A stretch of DNA of 64,000 bases from Deltaproteobacteria bacterium UBA1386 (GCA_002305765.1 DBQU01000076.1:89482-153481), one strand, 5' to 3'. Positions 1 through 8,659 are shown, numbered from the stretch's first letter. A program made the numbers and translations. Notes: generated by a model from the sequence alone, not told the origin.

Positions 1-270
1 AATGGCTTGAGTAGCTTGAAGGTCAGAGACGGCAAGCAAAACCACCGTCTCATAAGAGGGGATTGTTCCTGGTCTTGAACACTCAACAGGCTGTTGACAA
101 AGTGATTTCTGAAGACGATTCGTGCTGTTTCGTCATTCCGGCGAAGGCCGGAATCCAGGAAAAACGAGGGGTTAGAAAAACATCTGGATTCCGGCCTTCG
201 CCGGAATGACGTAGAAAATGGGTTTATCAACAGCCTGTCAAGCGATTCAAGCCATTCAAACCCTCAAGCG
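1..270. repeat. Nested triple inverted repeat 3' of the MFS gene
   Basis: Three inverted pairs sit inside one another. The innermost is a perfect 28-bp pair (131-158 and 184-211) beginning CGTCATTCCGGCG, the kind of REP-like sequence common in proteobacterial intergenic DNA, with a 25-bp loop. Around it lies a 16-bp pair reading ACAGGCTGTTGA (86-101 and 222-237, one mismatch). Outermost is a 9-bp-period array of the TTCAAGCNN type (about 3-20 and 240-268). The whole could fold into one long hairpin after the gene that ends at 272. No coding sequence is seen here. Confidence 0.85.
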
Positions 271-271
271 G

Positions 272-1651
272 TCATCTGTTATGTATCCTCCCCCTTGCCA
301 GCGACGCGAAGATGCCGAGGAAGGACAGGAAGGCGAAGATGAAGAAGGTCGTCTTCGTGCTTCGCAGGAATTGCCCGTAGTATTGCTCCGTTATCTGGAT
401 CCTCCCCATGAAAAGCGTGAAAACGAACATGACGATGCCCATGCTCAGTGTCTGCCCTATGACGCGCATCGTCGCCATGGTGCCCGAGGCCACTCCATAG
501 AACTTCTTGTCCACGGAGCTCATGATGGCGTTCGTGTTGGGAGAGACAAAAAGGGCGAAACCGAACCCCAGGAAAAGAAGGTTGAGGACGACAAGCCAGG
601 TCCGGGTGCCTTCATCAAGGAAACCGAAAAGAAGGAGGGCGATCATGAGGGAGACCATTCCCGCGGAGGACACGACACGGGGCTCCACACGGTCCGACAA
701 TCTTCCCGTGAAGGTCGACAGGACGGCCTGCATGAGCGGCTGTGAGATAAGGACAAGGCCTGCCGTCTGGGGGCTGAGCCTTTTGATGTACTGCAGGTAG
801 AGGCTGATGAGAAAGGTGACGGCAAAGGTGGCACTGTAGTTGATCAGGGCAGCGAGGTTGGAAAAGAGAAAGACCCTGCTTTTCATGAAAAGGCGCATTT
901 CCAGAACGGGGTGCTCGATCTTGAGCTCCCATACGCCAAAGAGAAAAAGCCCCACAAGACCACCGGAAAAGAAGGAGATCCCCTTCGCCGACGGGAGGGC
1001 GGTCAGACCGTACATGGCGGCCGTGAAGGCCACGACGTAAAGGATGGAACCCGTCATGTCGAAACTTTCGCCCTTCGCCTCGACCCACTCCTCTTTGATC
1101 TTCCAGAGTATGGTCACGATGACGACCATGCCTATGGCGACGTTCGTGAAGAAAAGGCTTCTCCAGCCGAGAAGGTCCGTGAGGACGCCCCCGATGAAAG
1201 GCCCCGAAGAAACACCTACGTAGACAGCCGTCAGAACGATGCCGAGGGCCTTGCCACGTTCGCTCGCGGGGTAGACAGAGGAGACGATGGTCACGCCCGT
1301 CCCGAATATCATCGAACTGCCGATGCCCTGGACGATCCTCCAGAGGATCAACTCGGTCCCCGAACTGGAAAAACCGGCAAGAAGGGAAGAGAGGTTTATG
1401 AAGACCATTCCCCAGAGGAAGATCTTCTTCCTGCCGTATATGTCCGAAGCCCTTCCCACCGGGACCAGAAAGGCCGCGGCCGCAAGCAGATATGCCGTCG
1501 CCACCCAGCCCAGCGAGATGGCGTCCATTGCAAAGTGTGTCCCTATCCGTGGAAGGGCAACGGTAACGGAGGAAGCGGTGAAAGGTCCGAGAAAGGAGCT
1601 CATTACCGCGGCGAGGAGAGTGTTTCTCTTGAGGCTTGCCGTAGCGTCCAT
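272..1651 (-). CDS. MFS multidrug-type transporter, DHA2 (14-TM) family
   Basis: The 459-aa protein is an integral membrane carrier that most likely exports drugs or small organic compounds by proton antiport. It carries the MFS loop motif GRASDIYGRKK after TM2, WRIVQGIGSS in TM4 and the antiporter motif C-like GPFIGGVLTDLLGWR in TM5. The extra central helices fit the 14-helix DHA2 class (EmrB/QacA type). No membrane fusion protein or TetR-type regulator is adjacent, so the substrate cannot be inferred. Only a weak Shine-Dalgarno is visible before the ATG. The gene is monocistronic and followed by a nested inverted repeat that could act as terminator. Confidence 0.85.
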   Translation of the reverse strand: MDATASLKRNTLLAAVMSSFLGPFTASSVTVALPRIGTHFAMDAISLGWVATAYLLAAAAFLVPVGRASDIYGRKKIFLWGMVFINLSSLLAGFSSSGTELILWRIVQGIGSSMIFGTGVTIVSSVYPASERGKALGIVLTAVYVGVSSGPFIGGVLTDLLGWRSLFFTNVAIGMVVIVTILWKIKEEWVEAKGESFDMTGSILYVVAFTAAMYGLTALPSAKGISFFSGGLVGLFLFGVWELKIEHPVLEMRLFMKSRVFLFSNLAALINYSATFAVTFLISLYLQYIKRLSPQTAGLVLISQPLMQAVLSTFTGRLSDRVEPRVVSSAGMVSLMIALLLFGFLDEGTRTWLVVLNLLFLGFGFALFVSPNTNAIMSSVDKKFYGVASGTMATMRVIGQTLSMGIVMFVFTLFMGRIQITEQYYGQFLRSTKTTFFIFAFLSFLGIFASLARGRIHNR

Positions 1652-1731
1652 GGAGTGTTGTCGACCTGACGATATATACCACAGAAGTCCCCGACAGAGA
1701 GAAACTTTTCGCCGACGGGTCCGCCCGTTCC

Positions 1732-1926
1732 CTACTCAAGATTGTCGATATCGTCAAGGATCGGGATGCACCTGGTGGGAGATCCGTCGTCACACACGAT
1801 GAGGGGGTCATTGCAGACCACGGAAGGCCTGTGGGGCGCATGATGTTCGCATGCCTCAGGGTTTTCGTCCCTGCATTGACCCTGCAGATACTTGGCACAG
1901 ATGAGCCGGACTGTCATGAACGTCAT
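1732..1926 (-). CDS. Small cysteine-rich protein, probably metal binding
   Basis: This 64-aa reading frame is not recognised as a named family. It has six cysteines and two adjacent histidines (Cys10, Cys18, Cys26, His28/His29, Cys38, Cys45, Cys53) spaced as in small zinc-binding proteins, and no frame on the other strand looks better. It lies upstream of the MFS gene on the same strand, 80 bp away. The start could be 1926 or the in-frame ATG at 1917, and neither has a clear Shine-Dalgarno. Reality of the gene rests on the ordered cysteine pattern, so confidence is moderate. Confidence 0.5.
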   Translation of the reverse strand: MTFMTVRLICAKYLQGQCRDENPEACEHHAPHRPSVVCNDPLIVCDDGSPTRCIPILDDIDNLE

Positions 1927-2007
1927 TCTACCACAGACGGCAGATCATTTCCTTTGCCAAGACCTGTCGCCTTTTCGAAGGACGCTGCGGGAACATCCGA
2001 AAAACAG

Positions 2008-2036
2008 TTGACTTTTCCCCGATTCTTCGCTAAGTT
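2008..2036 (+). promoter_or_regulatory. Sigma70-like promoter for bTHX gene
   Basis: TTGACT at 2008-2013 and TAAGTT at 2031-2036 are separated by 17 bp. This lies 48 bp upstream of the bTHX start. Assigned by eye from the consensus only. Confidence 0.4.
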
Positions 2037-2083
2037 TGCGTTCGAAACAAATACATAACCTGTTGAGAAAGGGGTCAGTATCC

Positions 2084-2194
2084 ATGGGCAAAGGTGACAA
2101 ACGGACCAAGAGAGGAAAGATCTGGCGCGGCTCTTCCGGCAAGACGCGGCCTAAGGGAAAGAAGACCAATAAGACGGAAAAGGCAGAGAAATAA
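2084..2194 (+). CDS. 30S ribosomal protein bTHX
   Basis: A 36-aa very basic protein starts MGKGDKRTKRGKIWRGSSGK and continues with TRPKGKK, which is the signature of the small ribosomal protein bTHX (Thx). In Thermus bTHX sits in the head of the 30S subunit and stabilises 16S rRNA packing. The N-terminal 25 residues match the family core, and the lysine-rich tail is slightly longer than usual. A good ribosome-binding site (GAAAGGGG) lies about 8 bp before the ATG. The gene stands alone, downstream of a sigma70-like promoter, and is easily missed because of its size. Confidence 0.9.
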   Translation: MGKGDKRTKRGKIWRGSSGKTRPKGKKTNKTEKAEK

Positions 2195-2220
2195 CCTCAA
2201 CCAGGGGGGGCGTCGGCCCT

Positions 2221-2841
2221 TCATCGTATCCCGAGGACGCCTCCACAGTCCTTGACGATCCCCCTCGTGAGATCGGCAAGAGCGCGGCTCATCGCATCCT
2301 TCGTTCCCGCGTCGCCAGGCTCGTGAAGGTGTGTCGAAAAAGCGATATCCCTCTCCATCATCGGAGACGTACCGCCCGGGCCATAGAGGACCCATCTTCC
2401 CCGCGTCTCCAGAACGTCGAACGTCGAGACCTCGAAGACCCTCAGGTCCACCGCTATCCGGTAATCGGCATTCCTCCCCTGCGGATGCGGGGCCACTTCG
2501 ATTCCGTAAGGAGCGAAGAGGCGCCTCACGTTCTCGGTAACCACCTGCGGGATCTGCCATTCCAGCACGCTCGCCTTCCAGTCCGCCGATGAGATGTTCG
2601 CCGAGTTCATGGTGGAATCCATGATCGTGGCGGCACGCGTTATATACCCGGGAACATTCACGGGGCCTACGGCCACGACAAGTCTTTTCCCCTGTGTCAC
2701 CACATAAGGCCCGGAAGGCATCGGCACGGGGACAAGACCGGGAGACCCCGAACCCGTCCCCACGGAAACCACGCAACCGGCCGACAGCGCGAACGCGAGA
2801 GTTGCCGCAAGCAGTCCTGTCCTCTTCATTCCACGTCTCAT
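2221..2841 (-). CDS. PqiC-like (ABC-type transport auxiliary) lipoprotein
   Basis: The 206-aa protein starts with a lipoprotein signal ending LSAGC, so Cys is probably lipidated. The body has the pattern of the PqiC/YmbA family: VGPVNVPGYITRAATIM near the mature N-terminus, then a WQIPQVVTENVRRLF stretch. Relatives work with MlaD-domain proteins (PqiB) in envelope lipid transport and are anchored in the outer membrane. No MCE-domain partner lies in this window. The start at 2841 was chosen because GGGAGGT lies 8 bp upstream; a longer frame reaches 3108 but overlaps the divergent protease gene. Confidence 0.7.
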   Translation of the reverse strand: MRRGMKRTGLLAATLAFALSAGCVVSVGTGSGSPGLVPVPMPSGPYVVTQGKRLVVAVGPVNVPGYITRAATIMDSTMNSANISSADWKASVLEWQIPQVVTENVRRLFAPYGIEVAPHPQGRNADYRIAVDLRVFEVSTFDVLETRGRWVLYGPGGTSPMMERDIAFSTHLHEPGDAGTKDAMSRALADLTRGIVKDCGGVLGIR

Positions 2842-2956
2842 TGCGTCAACCTCCCTGAAGTTCCGCCCGTCATCTCTTTCTTCTATCATGAATTCTATAT
2901 CCTTTGCGCAAACAATGAAAGGAACTCCTGTAACGTGAGACCCCCTTTTTATGCTT

Positions 2957-2986
2957 TTGCCAGAGGGGTGGATAATGATATAGAAT
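2957..2986 (+). promoter_or_regulatory. Possible promoter for the M50 protease gene
   Basis: TTGCCA (2957-2962) is followed after 16 bp by TATAGAAT (2979-2986), about 60 bp upstream of the ATG at 3046. Assigned by eye. Confidence 0.35.
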
Positions 2987-3045
2987 ACGGAAAATGCCGA
3001 AAGGTCTCCCGGGAGACCGGTCTTAAGACAAGAGGAGCGCAGACA

Positions 3046-3756
3046 ATGAACTATGTGCTTGCCGTGCTTGCCGTCGGGTTTATCGTTCTCATCCATGAAA
3101 CAGGCCATTTTATCGCCGCAAAGCTGGCAGGGATACCTATCCGGACCTTTTCCGTCGGCTTCGGCCCGAGACTCTATGCGCTGAAGAAAGGCGGTACGGA
3201 ATACAGACTGTCCCTCATTCCCCTCGGCGGATATGTCATGCCGGACATCGACGACGAGAAGGCGTTCTTCGACCTGCCTGTCCTTCGACGGGTAGTCCTC
3301 GCCGCCGGCGGCCCCGCGGCCAGCATGGTCCTGCCCTTGTTCTGTTTCGCGCTGTCAGACGCGCTGCGTTTCGGACCCGGTCCCGGAAGCCTTCTTTTTC
3401 AGCCGTTGGAACAGACGGCCACCGCCTTCATCAGGATCGCCTCCATCATTCCCCTCCTTTTTACCCACCATGGGGAGCTTTCGGGAATTGCCGGGATCGT
3501 ATCCCAGGGCGGCCGCTTCATCGGGACGGACGGCCACAACCTCCTGTCCTTCACGGCCCTCATGAGCATCAACCTCGCCGTCCTCAACCTCCTTCCCGTG
3601 CCCGTCCTCGACGGCGGAAAGATCGTCATGTACGCCATGGAAAAGCTGAGCCGCAAGGTGGTGAAGCTCCACTATGCCCTCTCCGTAGCCGGCTGGGCCC
3701 TCATGCTCGCCATCATGATCTACGCGACCGTGCTGGATGTGGGGAGGATGATGTAA
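3046..3756 (+). CDS. M50-family site-2-type zinc metalloprotease lacking a PDZ domain
   Basis: The 236-aa integral membrane protein has the zinc motif HETGH (His17, Glu18, His21) in its first helix and NLLPVPVLDGG near the C-terminus, the second half of an M50 active site. These are the hallmarks of RseP/SpoIVFB-type intramembrane proteases, which cut transmembrane segments of regulators. RseP is roughly twice as long because of two periplasmic PDZ domains, and here the region between the two motifs is too short for them. The start was chosen for AGAGGAG 8 bp upstream. No sigma or anti-sigma gene is adjacent, so the substrate is unknown. Confidence 0.8.
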   Translation: MNYVLAVLAVGFIVLIHETGHFIAAKLAGIPIRTFSVGFGPRLYALKKGGTEYRLSLIPLGGYVMPDIDDEKAFFDLPVLRRVVLAAGGPAASMVLPLFCFALSDALRFGPGPGSLLFQPLEQTATAFIRIASIIPLLFTHHGELSGIAGIVSQGGRFIGTDGHNLLSFTALMSINLAVLNLLPVPVLDGGKIVMYAMEKLSRKVVKLHYALSVAGWALMLAIMIYATVLDVGRMM

Positions 3757-3938
3757 GTGAAGGACCGTTTTAAGTTTTAAGTTTTAGGTTTTAAGTCTTA
3801 AGTTTTAAGTCAAAGACAGTGCCGGAGGCAATGTCTCCGGCAAGGGAAGATAGTGAGTGAAACGCAGGAAGGCCCCCGTGGGGCCTTTTCTTTTCACTTA
3901 AAACCTAAAACTTAAAACTTAAAACGGTTTTTCACTTA
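3754..3938. repeat. Heptad inverted-array element spanning stop codon to stop codon
   Basis: The left arm (3754-3795) and right arm (3897-3938) are inverted copies of 42 bp that differ at only two positions. Each arm starts with the TAA stop codon of the flanking gene (the M50 protease on +, coaX on -), then GTGA and four GTTTTAA/G-type heptads in the same variant order on both sides. Three more heptads follow on the left only. Inside are a 7-bp stem GCCGGAG/CTCCGGC (3821-3841) and a terminator hairpin. No gene lies inside. Confidence 0.9.
3869..3894 (+). terminator. Intrinsic terminator after the M50 protease gene
   Basis: AAGGCCCC (3869-3876) pairs with GGGGCCTT (3880-3887) across a 3-nt loop and is followed by the T-rich run TTCTTTT. 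It lies within the heptad element. Confidence 0.7.
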
Positions 3939-4718
3939 TTTGAATTTGTGATGATCCTTGTTCTTCTCGTAGAGGATCTTCAGTCCCTCCAGCGTGAGGA
4001 ACTCGTCGACGACGTCGATCGTTTCGGAACCCTTGTAGATTAGGCTTGAGAGACCGCCCGTCGCGATGACCAGGGGATCGGTCCTGACCTCTTCCTTCAT
4101 CCTCTTGACGATCCCGTCGACGAGGCTCACATAGCCGTAGGTGATGCCGGCCTGCATCGCCTGGACGGTGTTCTTGCTGATGAGCGTCTTCGGCTGGACG
4201 AGCTCGACGCGCGGAAGTTTGGATGCCCGCTCGAAGAGGGCGTCGAGGGAGATGAGGATACCCGGGGCGATGGAACCCCCCGCGTACTCCCCTTTGGGGG
4301 TGATGTATTCGAAGGTGGTGGCGGTGCCGAAATCGACTATGATGAGCGCCTTCTTGTACTTGTCATACCCGGCCACGGCGTTGACGATCCTGTCGGCACC
4401 GAGTTCCGTGGCGTTCTCGTAAAGTACGGGCATTCCCGTCTTGATGCCGGGCTCGACAACGATGGGCATGATGCCGATGTATTTCCTGCACACGATCTCA
4501 AAGGGGATCAGGAGCGGCGGCACAACACAGGACACGATGGCGCTGTGTATCTCGTTCAGGCGTATCTTCTCTATGTAGAGAAGGCTGTTGAGGAGGATGG
4601 CGTATTCGTCGACCGTCTTGCCCAGGGCCGTGGACAGCCTCCAGTGGTTGAGCAGCTTGCCGTCGTGATAGACGCCAAAAACGATGTTGGTATTCCCGAT
4701 ATCGATGACAAGTAGCAT
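3936..4718 (-). CDS. coaX: Type III pantothenate kinase
   Basis: This 260-aa enzyme phosphorylates pantothenate to 4'-phosphopantothenate, the first step of coenzyme A synthesis, in the cytosol. It has the ASKHA-fold motifs of CoaX: DIGNTN at residues 6-11 (phosphate 1), GADRIVNA in the middle and VDFGTATTFE (phosphate 2). The length is normal for the family. Its ATG overlaps the birA stop codon by one base (TAATG), so the two are probably translationally coupled, an arrangement common in Firmicutes and Deltaproteobacteria. Its TAA lies at the edge of a heptad inverted repeat shared with the convergent gene. Confidence 0.95.
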   Translation of the reverse strand: MLLVIDIGNTNIVFGVYHDGKLLNHWRLSTALGKTVDEYAILLNSLLYIEKIRLNEIHSAIVSCVVPPLLIPFEIVCRKYIGIMPIVVEPGIKTGMPVLYENATELGADRIVNAVAGYDKYKKALIIVDFGTATTFEYITPKGEYAGGSIAPGILISLDALFERASKLPRVELVQPKTLISKNTVQAMQAGITYGYVSLVDGIVKRMKEEVRTDPLVIATGGLSSLIYKGSETIDVVDEFLTLEGLKILYEKNKDHHKFK

Positions 4719-5683
4719 TAGAAGTTCACATCTCCTGCAAGGATTTTCTTCGTGGTGCCCTCTATGTCGAGAAGGATCGCACCATCCCGGTCGATGCCTT
4801 TCGCCGTCCCGGCGTAGACCTCGCCCATCTGGTTTATCGTGAGGTACTTCCCACGGATCTGGGCCCTTTCTTCCCAGATATCGCAGATGGCCCGGGCACC
4901 CTCTTTCTTGAAAAGATCGTAATATCTTTCAAGATTGGACAAAAGGATACCACACACCTTCGGCCTTTCATATGTTTTTTTTGTTTCCATGAGCAGTGAG
5001 GTCGCCGTCGCCCTGATATCCCTGTCCATGTCCTCGGAGCCCATGTTGACGTTGAGGCCGATCCCGATGACGACGAAGCGCACCATGTCCGCCTCGGTGG
5101 AGAGCTCGATGAGTGTCCCCGATATCTTCCTTCCCCGCACGAGAACATCATTGGGCCATTTGAGGGTTGCCGTCACATCGGCGAGCCCCTCGATGGTGTC
5201 CGATACGGCGAGCGACGAAAGGAACGTGATGGGATAGACTATCGAAGGGTGAATGGAAGGGCGGAGTATCACCGAGAGGTAGATGTTCTTTCCCGTGGGG
5301 GAAGACCATTTCCTCCCGAGCCTGCCCTTGCCCCGGTCCTGTGATTCGGCCACCACACAGGTCCCCTCGGCTTCGCCGGCCAGGGCCTGCCTGAAAGCAA
5401 AGATATTCGTCGAATCGAGCGTGTCCTTGTGGATGATCTTTGAGCCGAGCCCGCCGCCTGACCTGTACCGGTCTATCTCCCACCCGTAGAGCCTGTCGGG
5501 CGTGCCGACGAGATGATAGCCCTTTCCCTTGGATTTGTCGATGTCGTACCCGAAGCGCTCAAGCTGGTTCATGTACTTCCACACCGCCGTGCGCGATACC
5601 CCCAGTCTCCCGGCTATGTGGTCGCCCGATATGAATCCGCCGGCTTCGCGCAGGTGCCGGAGCACTTCGCTCAAGTTATCCAT
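4718..5683 (-). CDS. birA: Biotin-[acetyl-CoA-carboxylase] ligase / biotin repressor BirA
   Basis: The 321-aa protein has an N-terminal winged helix (about residues 1-60, including GVSRTAVWKYMNQL), the ligase core with the biotinyl-AMP loop GKGRLGRKWSSPTGKN, WPNDVLV and a C-terminal SH3-like domain. It attaches biotin to carboxylase carrier proteins and, given the HTH, may also repress biotin genes. The start at 5683 was chosen because it overlaps the end of the EF-G gene (ATGGATAA), implying coupling. bioB lies 20 kb away in this window, but no clear BirA operator was seen before it. Confidence 0.93.
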   Translation of the reverse strand: MDNLSEVLRHLREAGGFISGDHIAGRLGVSRTAVWKYMNQLERFGYDIDKSKGKGYHLVGTPDRLYGWEIDRYRSGGGLGSKIIHKDTLDSTNIFAFRQALAGEAEGTCVVAESQDRGKGRLGRKWSSPTGKNIYLSVILRPSIHPSIVYPITFLSSLAVSDTIEGLADVTATLKWPNDVLVRGRKISGTLIELSTEADMVRFVVIGIGLNVNMGSEDMDRDIRATATSLLMETKKTYERPKVCGILLSNLERYYDLFKKEGARAICDIWEERAQIRGKYLTINQMGEVYAGTAKGIDRDGAILLDIEGTTKKILAGDVNF

Positions 5684-7718
5684 TTTCGATCCTGTCGTAG
5701 CGGGAAAAGTACATCGTAAAGGAAGCCCGTCCCTGGGACAGAGACCTGATGTCCGTGGAGTATCCGAACATGTTCGTAAGGGGGGCGTTGGCATCGACGA
5801 CGGTGTACTTGTCCTTGGTCATGATGTTTGCTATATGGCATTTGCGTGAGTTGAGGTCCGCGATGATCTCTCCGAGAAATTCGTTGGGCACCGTCACCGT
5901 GAGGGACATGATGGGTACGAGCAACACGGGGCCCGCCTGCTGGCATGCATCGCGCAGGGCGTCATAGGCCGCCATCTTCAACGTGAGGCGGGCAAACTCG
6001 GGATTGTTGAAGGTCGCGTCGTTGATCTCGACACGCACGTCCGTGAGGGGATACCCCTTGAGCACGCCTATGTTGAAAGCCTCCGAAACGCCCTCTTCCG
6101 CGGCGTTGACGAAGGGATAGACGGGGTTGTCCTCGCCCACCCGGGAGATGATGAAATTGCCCTCTCCCCGTGTGTTTGGGGCCACCGTGATGGACACCCA
6201 GCCCTTGCACAGGGTGTTGTTGATGACCTTTTCGAAGGTGTGCTCGCGGGTCAGGGTCCCTTCGATGCTCTCCTTGTACACCACCTGCGGCTTGCCCACC
6301 TGCAGGTCGATGCCGAACTCCTCCCTGACACGGTGCATGATCACGTCGAGGTGGAGTTCGCCCATCCCGGACACGACCGTCTGGTACGCGTCCTCGTCGG
6401 TCTTGACGACGAAAGTAGGGTCTTCCTGCGCTATCCTCTGGAGGGCAAGGAAAAGCTTTTCCTGGTCCGCGTTCCTCGCCGCTTCGACGGCAACGGAAAT
6501 GACGGGCTGATAGACCTCTATGGGTTCGAGGAGGAGGGGCTTCGTCTGCGTGAGGGTGTGTCCCGTCGAGGTCTCCTTGAGCCCCACGATACCCACGATG
6601 GCCCCCGTCCTCGCCTCTTCGACGCGGTCCTTATGGTTGGCATGCATCTTGTAGATGCGCGATATCTTCTCCTTCTTCCCCAGGTTGACGTTGTAGACGT
6701 CGCCGCCCACCTTTATCGACCCCGAGTAGATGCGGATGTAGGTGAGCTTTCTCCCCTCTTCCATGACGATCTTGAACGCCAGGGCCGCGAGGTCCTCGTC
6801 GTCGCTCGGCCGGCGTTCCTCGAGTTCACGGGTCTCGGGATTCTCACCCGTAACGGGAGGCACGTCCAGCGGAGACGGCAGATAACGGATCACGGCGTCG
6901 AGGAGGGGCTGGATACCCTTGTTCCTCAGGGCGGCGCCGCAGAGAACGGGAACGCACTTGAGGCCGACGGTGCCCTTGCGAAGGGCCGCGTAGATCCGGG
7001 ACGGCTCTATCTCCCTGCCTTCCAGATAGAGCTCCATCAGTTCATCGTCGAAAAGAGAGATCTTGTCGAAAAGCTTCTGCCGGTACGAGGCCGCCTTTTC
7101 CTTGTACTCTGCGGGGATGGAGATCACCCGGTATGTCGCCCCCAGGTCCTCGTCATCCCAGGCTATCGCCTGCATGGTGATCAGGTCTACGACACCGTAG
7201 AAGCCGTCCTCCCTTCCCAGCGGGATCTGCAAAGGGATCGGGTCGGCCCCGAACTTCTCGACGATCATATCGATGACACGGAAAAAATCGGACCCCACGC
7301 GGTCGAGCTTGTTGATAAAGGCGATCCGGGGGACACGGTACTTGTCCGCCTGGTGCCACACCGTTTCCGTCTGGGGCTCCACGCCGCCGACACCGCAGAA
7401 GATGGCCACCATGCCGTCGAGGACCCTCAAGGACCGCTCGACCTCGATGGTAAAGTCCACATGACCCGGGGTGTCGATGAGCTGGACCTCGTGGTCCTCC
7501 CAGTAGAGGGTGGTCACCGCCGAGGTGATGGTGATGCCGCGCTCCTGTTCCTGGGGCAGGTAATCCATGACGGCGGTGCCCTCGTGGACCTCGCCGATCT
7601 TATGGGTCCGGCCGGTATAGTACAGAATCCGCTCCGTCACCGTCGTCTTTCCGGCGTCGATGTGAGCGGCGATCCCTATGTTCCTGATCCTGGAAAGCCG
7701 CGTCTGCTGTTTTTTCAT
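5676..7718 (-). CDS. fusA: Elongation factor G paralogue (EF-G2 type)
   Basis: The 680-aa GTPase has all five G motifs (AHIDAGKTT, GITIT, DTPGH, NKLD, CGAAL) and the five-domain EF-G layout. EF-G catalyses ribosomal translocation, and paralogues can be specialised for translocation or recycling. It is not in a str operon with rpsL, rpsG and tuf, and switch I reads HEGTAVMDYLPQEQERG where canonical EF-G usually has HDGAATMDWMEQEQERG. Both points suggest a second copy (fusA2/EF-G2) rather than the main factor. It leads a three-gene run with birA and coaX, with an 8-nt overlap to birA. Which paralogue it is cannot be settled here. Confidence 0.88.
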   Translation of the reverse strand: MKKQQTRLSRIRNIGIAAHIDAGKTTVTERILYYTGRTHKIGEVHEGTAVMDYLPQEQERGITITSAVTTLYWEDHEVQLIDTPGHVDFTIEVERSLRVLDGMVAIFCGVGGVEPQTETVWHQADKYRVPRIAFINKLDRVGSDFFRVIDMIVEKFGADPIPLQIPLGREDGFYGVVDLITMQAIAWDDEDLGATYRVISIPAEYKEKAASYRQKLFDKISLFDDELMELYLEGREIEPSRIYAALRKGTVGLKCVPVLCGAALRNKGIQPLLDAVIRYLPSPLDVPPVTGENPETRELEERRPSDDEDLAALAFKIVMEEGRKLTYIRIYSGSIKVGGDVYNVNLGKKEKISRIYKMHANHKDRVEEARTGAIVGIVGLKETSTGHTLTQTKPLLLEPIEVYQPVISVAVEAARNADQEKLFLALQRIAQEDPTFVVKTDEDAYQTVVSGMGELHLDVIMHRVREEFGIDLQVGKPQVVYKESIEGTLTREHTFEKVINNTLCKGWVSITVAPNTRGEGNFIISRVGEDNPVYPFVNAAEEGVSEAFNIGVLKGYPLTDVRVEINDATFNNPEFARLTLKMAAYDALRDACQQAGPVLLVPIMSLTVTVPNEFLGEIIADLNSRKCHIANIMTKDKYTVVDANAPLTNMFGYSTDIRSLSQGRASFTMYFSRYDRIENG

Positions 7719-7870
7719 TTTCGCATAAGATATAGACCTAAGATGACCGAAAAGTCAACAAAGAAGGCTGAAAGCAAAGGGCTTTTGGCGACTTGAAATT
7801 GAGCGGAAGAAGGTGTTTACTGTATGGGGTCCTTCAAGGGACATATCTAACCACGAAAAGGATGAAAACG

Positions 7871-8659
7871 ATGAATGCACCGCACATGCTTTATTCCCGG
7901 GACGGGAACGTGGCCGTACTCACCATCAACCGGCCGGAAGCCCGGAACGCTTTCAGTCCCGAGATGATACGGTTGTGGCGCGAGCACCTCGACGAGGCGC
8001 GGCGTGACGACGGCGTCACCGTCATCGTCGTCACGGGCACGGGGGATACCTTCTGCTCGGGGGGTGACATCCGCGACATGGCCGAAGGGAAGCTCAGGTC
8101 CTGGGACATGAAACGATTTCTCTGGGAAGGGGTGCACCGCATCATCCTCACCCTGGAAGACCTCGACAAGCCCGTTATCGCCGCGATAAACGGCGCCGCC
8201 ATGGGAGCGGGGATGGACATGGCCATCATGTGCGACCTGAGGGTCTGTTCCGACAGGGCAAAGCTCGGCGAATCGTACATTCAGATGGGTCTCATCCCCG
8301 GTGACGGAGGCGCATGGTTCCTGCCGAGGCTTGTCGGTGTTTCGAAGGCGCTGGAGCTTCTTCTTACCGCCGATGTGATCGACGCCGGTCAGGCGCTTTC
8401 GCTCGGCATCGTCAACCGCGTGGTCCCCCACGAAAACCTCATGGAAGAGACGATGAAACTCGCCCGCAGGATCGCCGGGAAGCCGCCGCTCGCGGTGCGG
8501 ATGATGAAGCGGGCGGTCTACCAGGGCACAACCGGCACTTTGAGATCGCACCTCGACTATATCTCCTCACAGATGTCCCTCCTTTCCGAGACCGCGGACC
8601 ACGCCGAGGCGGCGCGGGCCTTTCTCGAGAAGAGGAAACCGGTGTTCAGGGGAGGGTGA
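7871..8659 (+). CDS. Enoyl-CoA hydratase/isomerase (crotonase) family protein
   Basis: The 262-aa protein has the crotonase fold signatures INRPEARNAFS, CSGGDIRDM (oxyanion-hole loop) and INGAAMGAGMDMAIMCDLRV. By eye alignment to rat mitochondrial enoyl-CoA hydratase, the Glu164 position is kept (in SKALEL) but the Glu144 position is a Tyr in ESYIQMGLIPG. A simple hydratase would normally have both, so it may be an isomerase, hydrolase or a specialised hydratase. The ATG at 7871 was preferred for AAGG 9 bp upstream; 7862 is also possible. It is divergent from the EF-G gene and followed by a decayed heptad array. Confidence 0.82.
   Translation: MNAPHMLYSRDGNVAVLTINRPEARNAFSPEMIRLWREHLDEARRDDGVTVIVVTGTGDTFCSGGDIRDMAEGKLRSWDMKRFLWEGVHRIILTLEDLDKPVIAAINGAAMGAGMDMAIMCDLRVCSDRAKLGESYIQMGLIPGDGGAWFLPRLVGVSKALELLLTADVIDAGQALSLGIVNRVVPHENLMEETMKLARRIAGKPPLAVRMMKRAVYQGTTGTLRSHLDYISSQMSLLSETADHAEAARAFLEKRKPVFRGG

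Noticed and set aside
6240..7796. 518-aa frame opposite the EF-G gene
   Set aside because: High G+C third positions leave long antisense frames; the composition (His/Val/Asp/Leu-rich) is not that of a real protein and the EF-G frame is certain.
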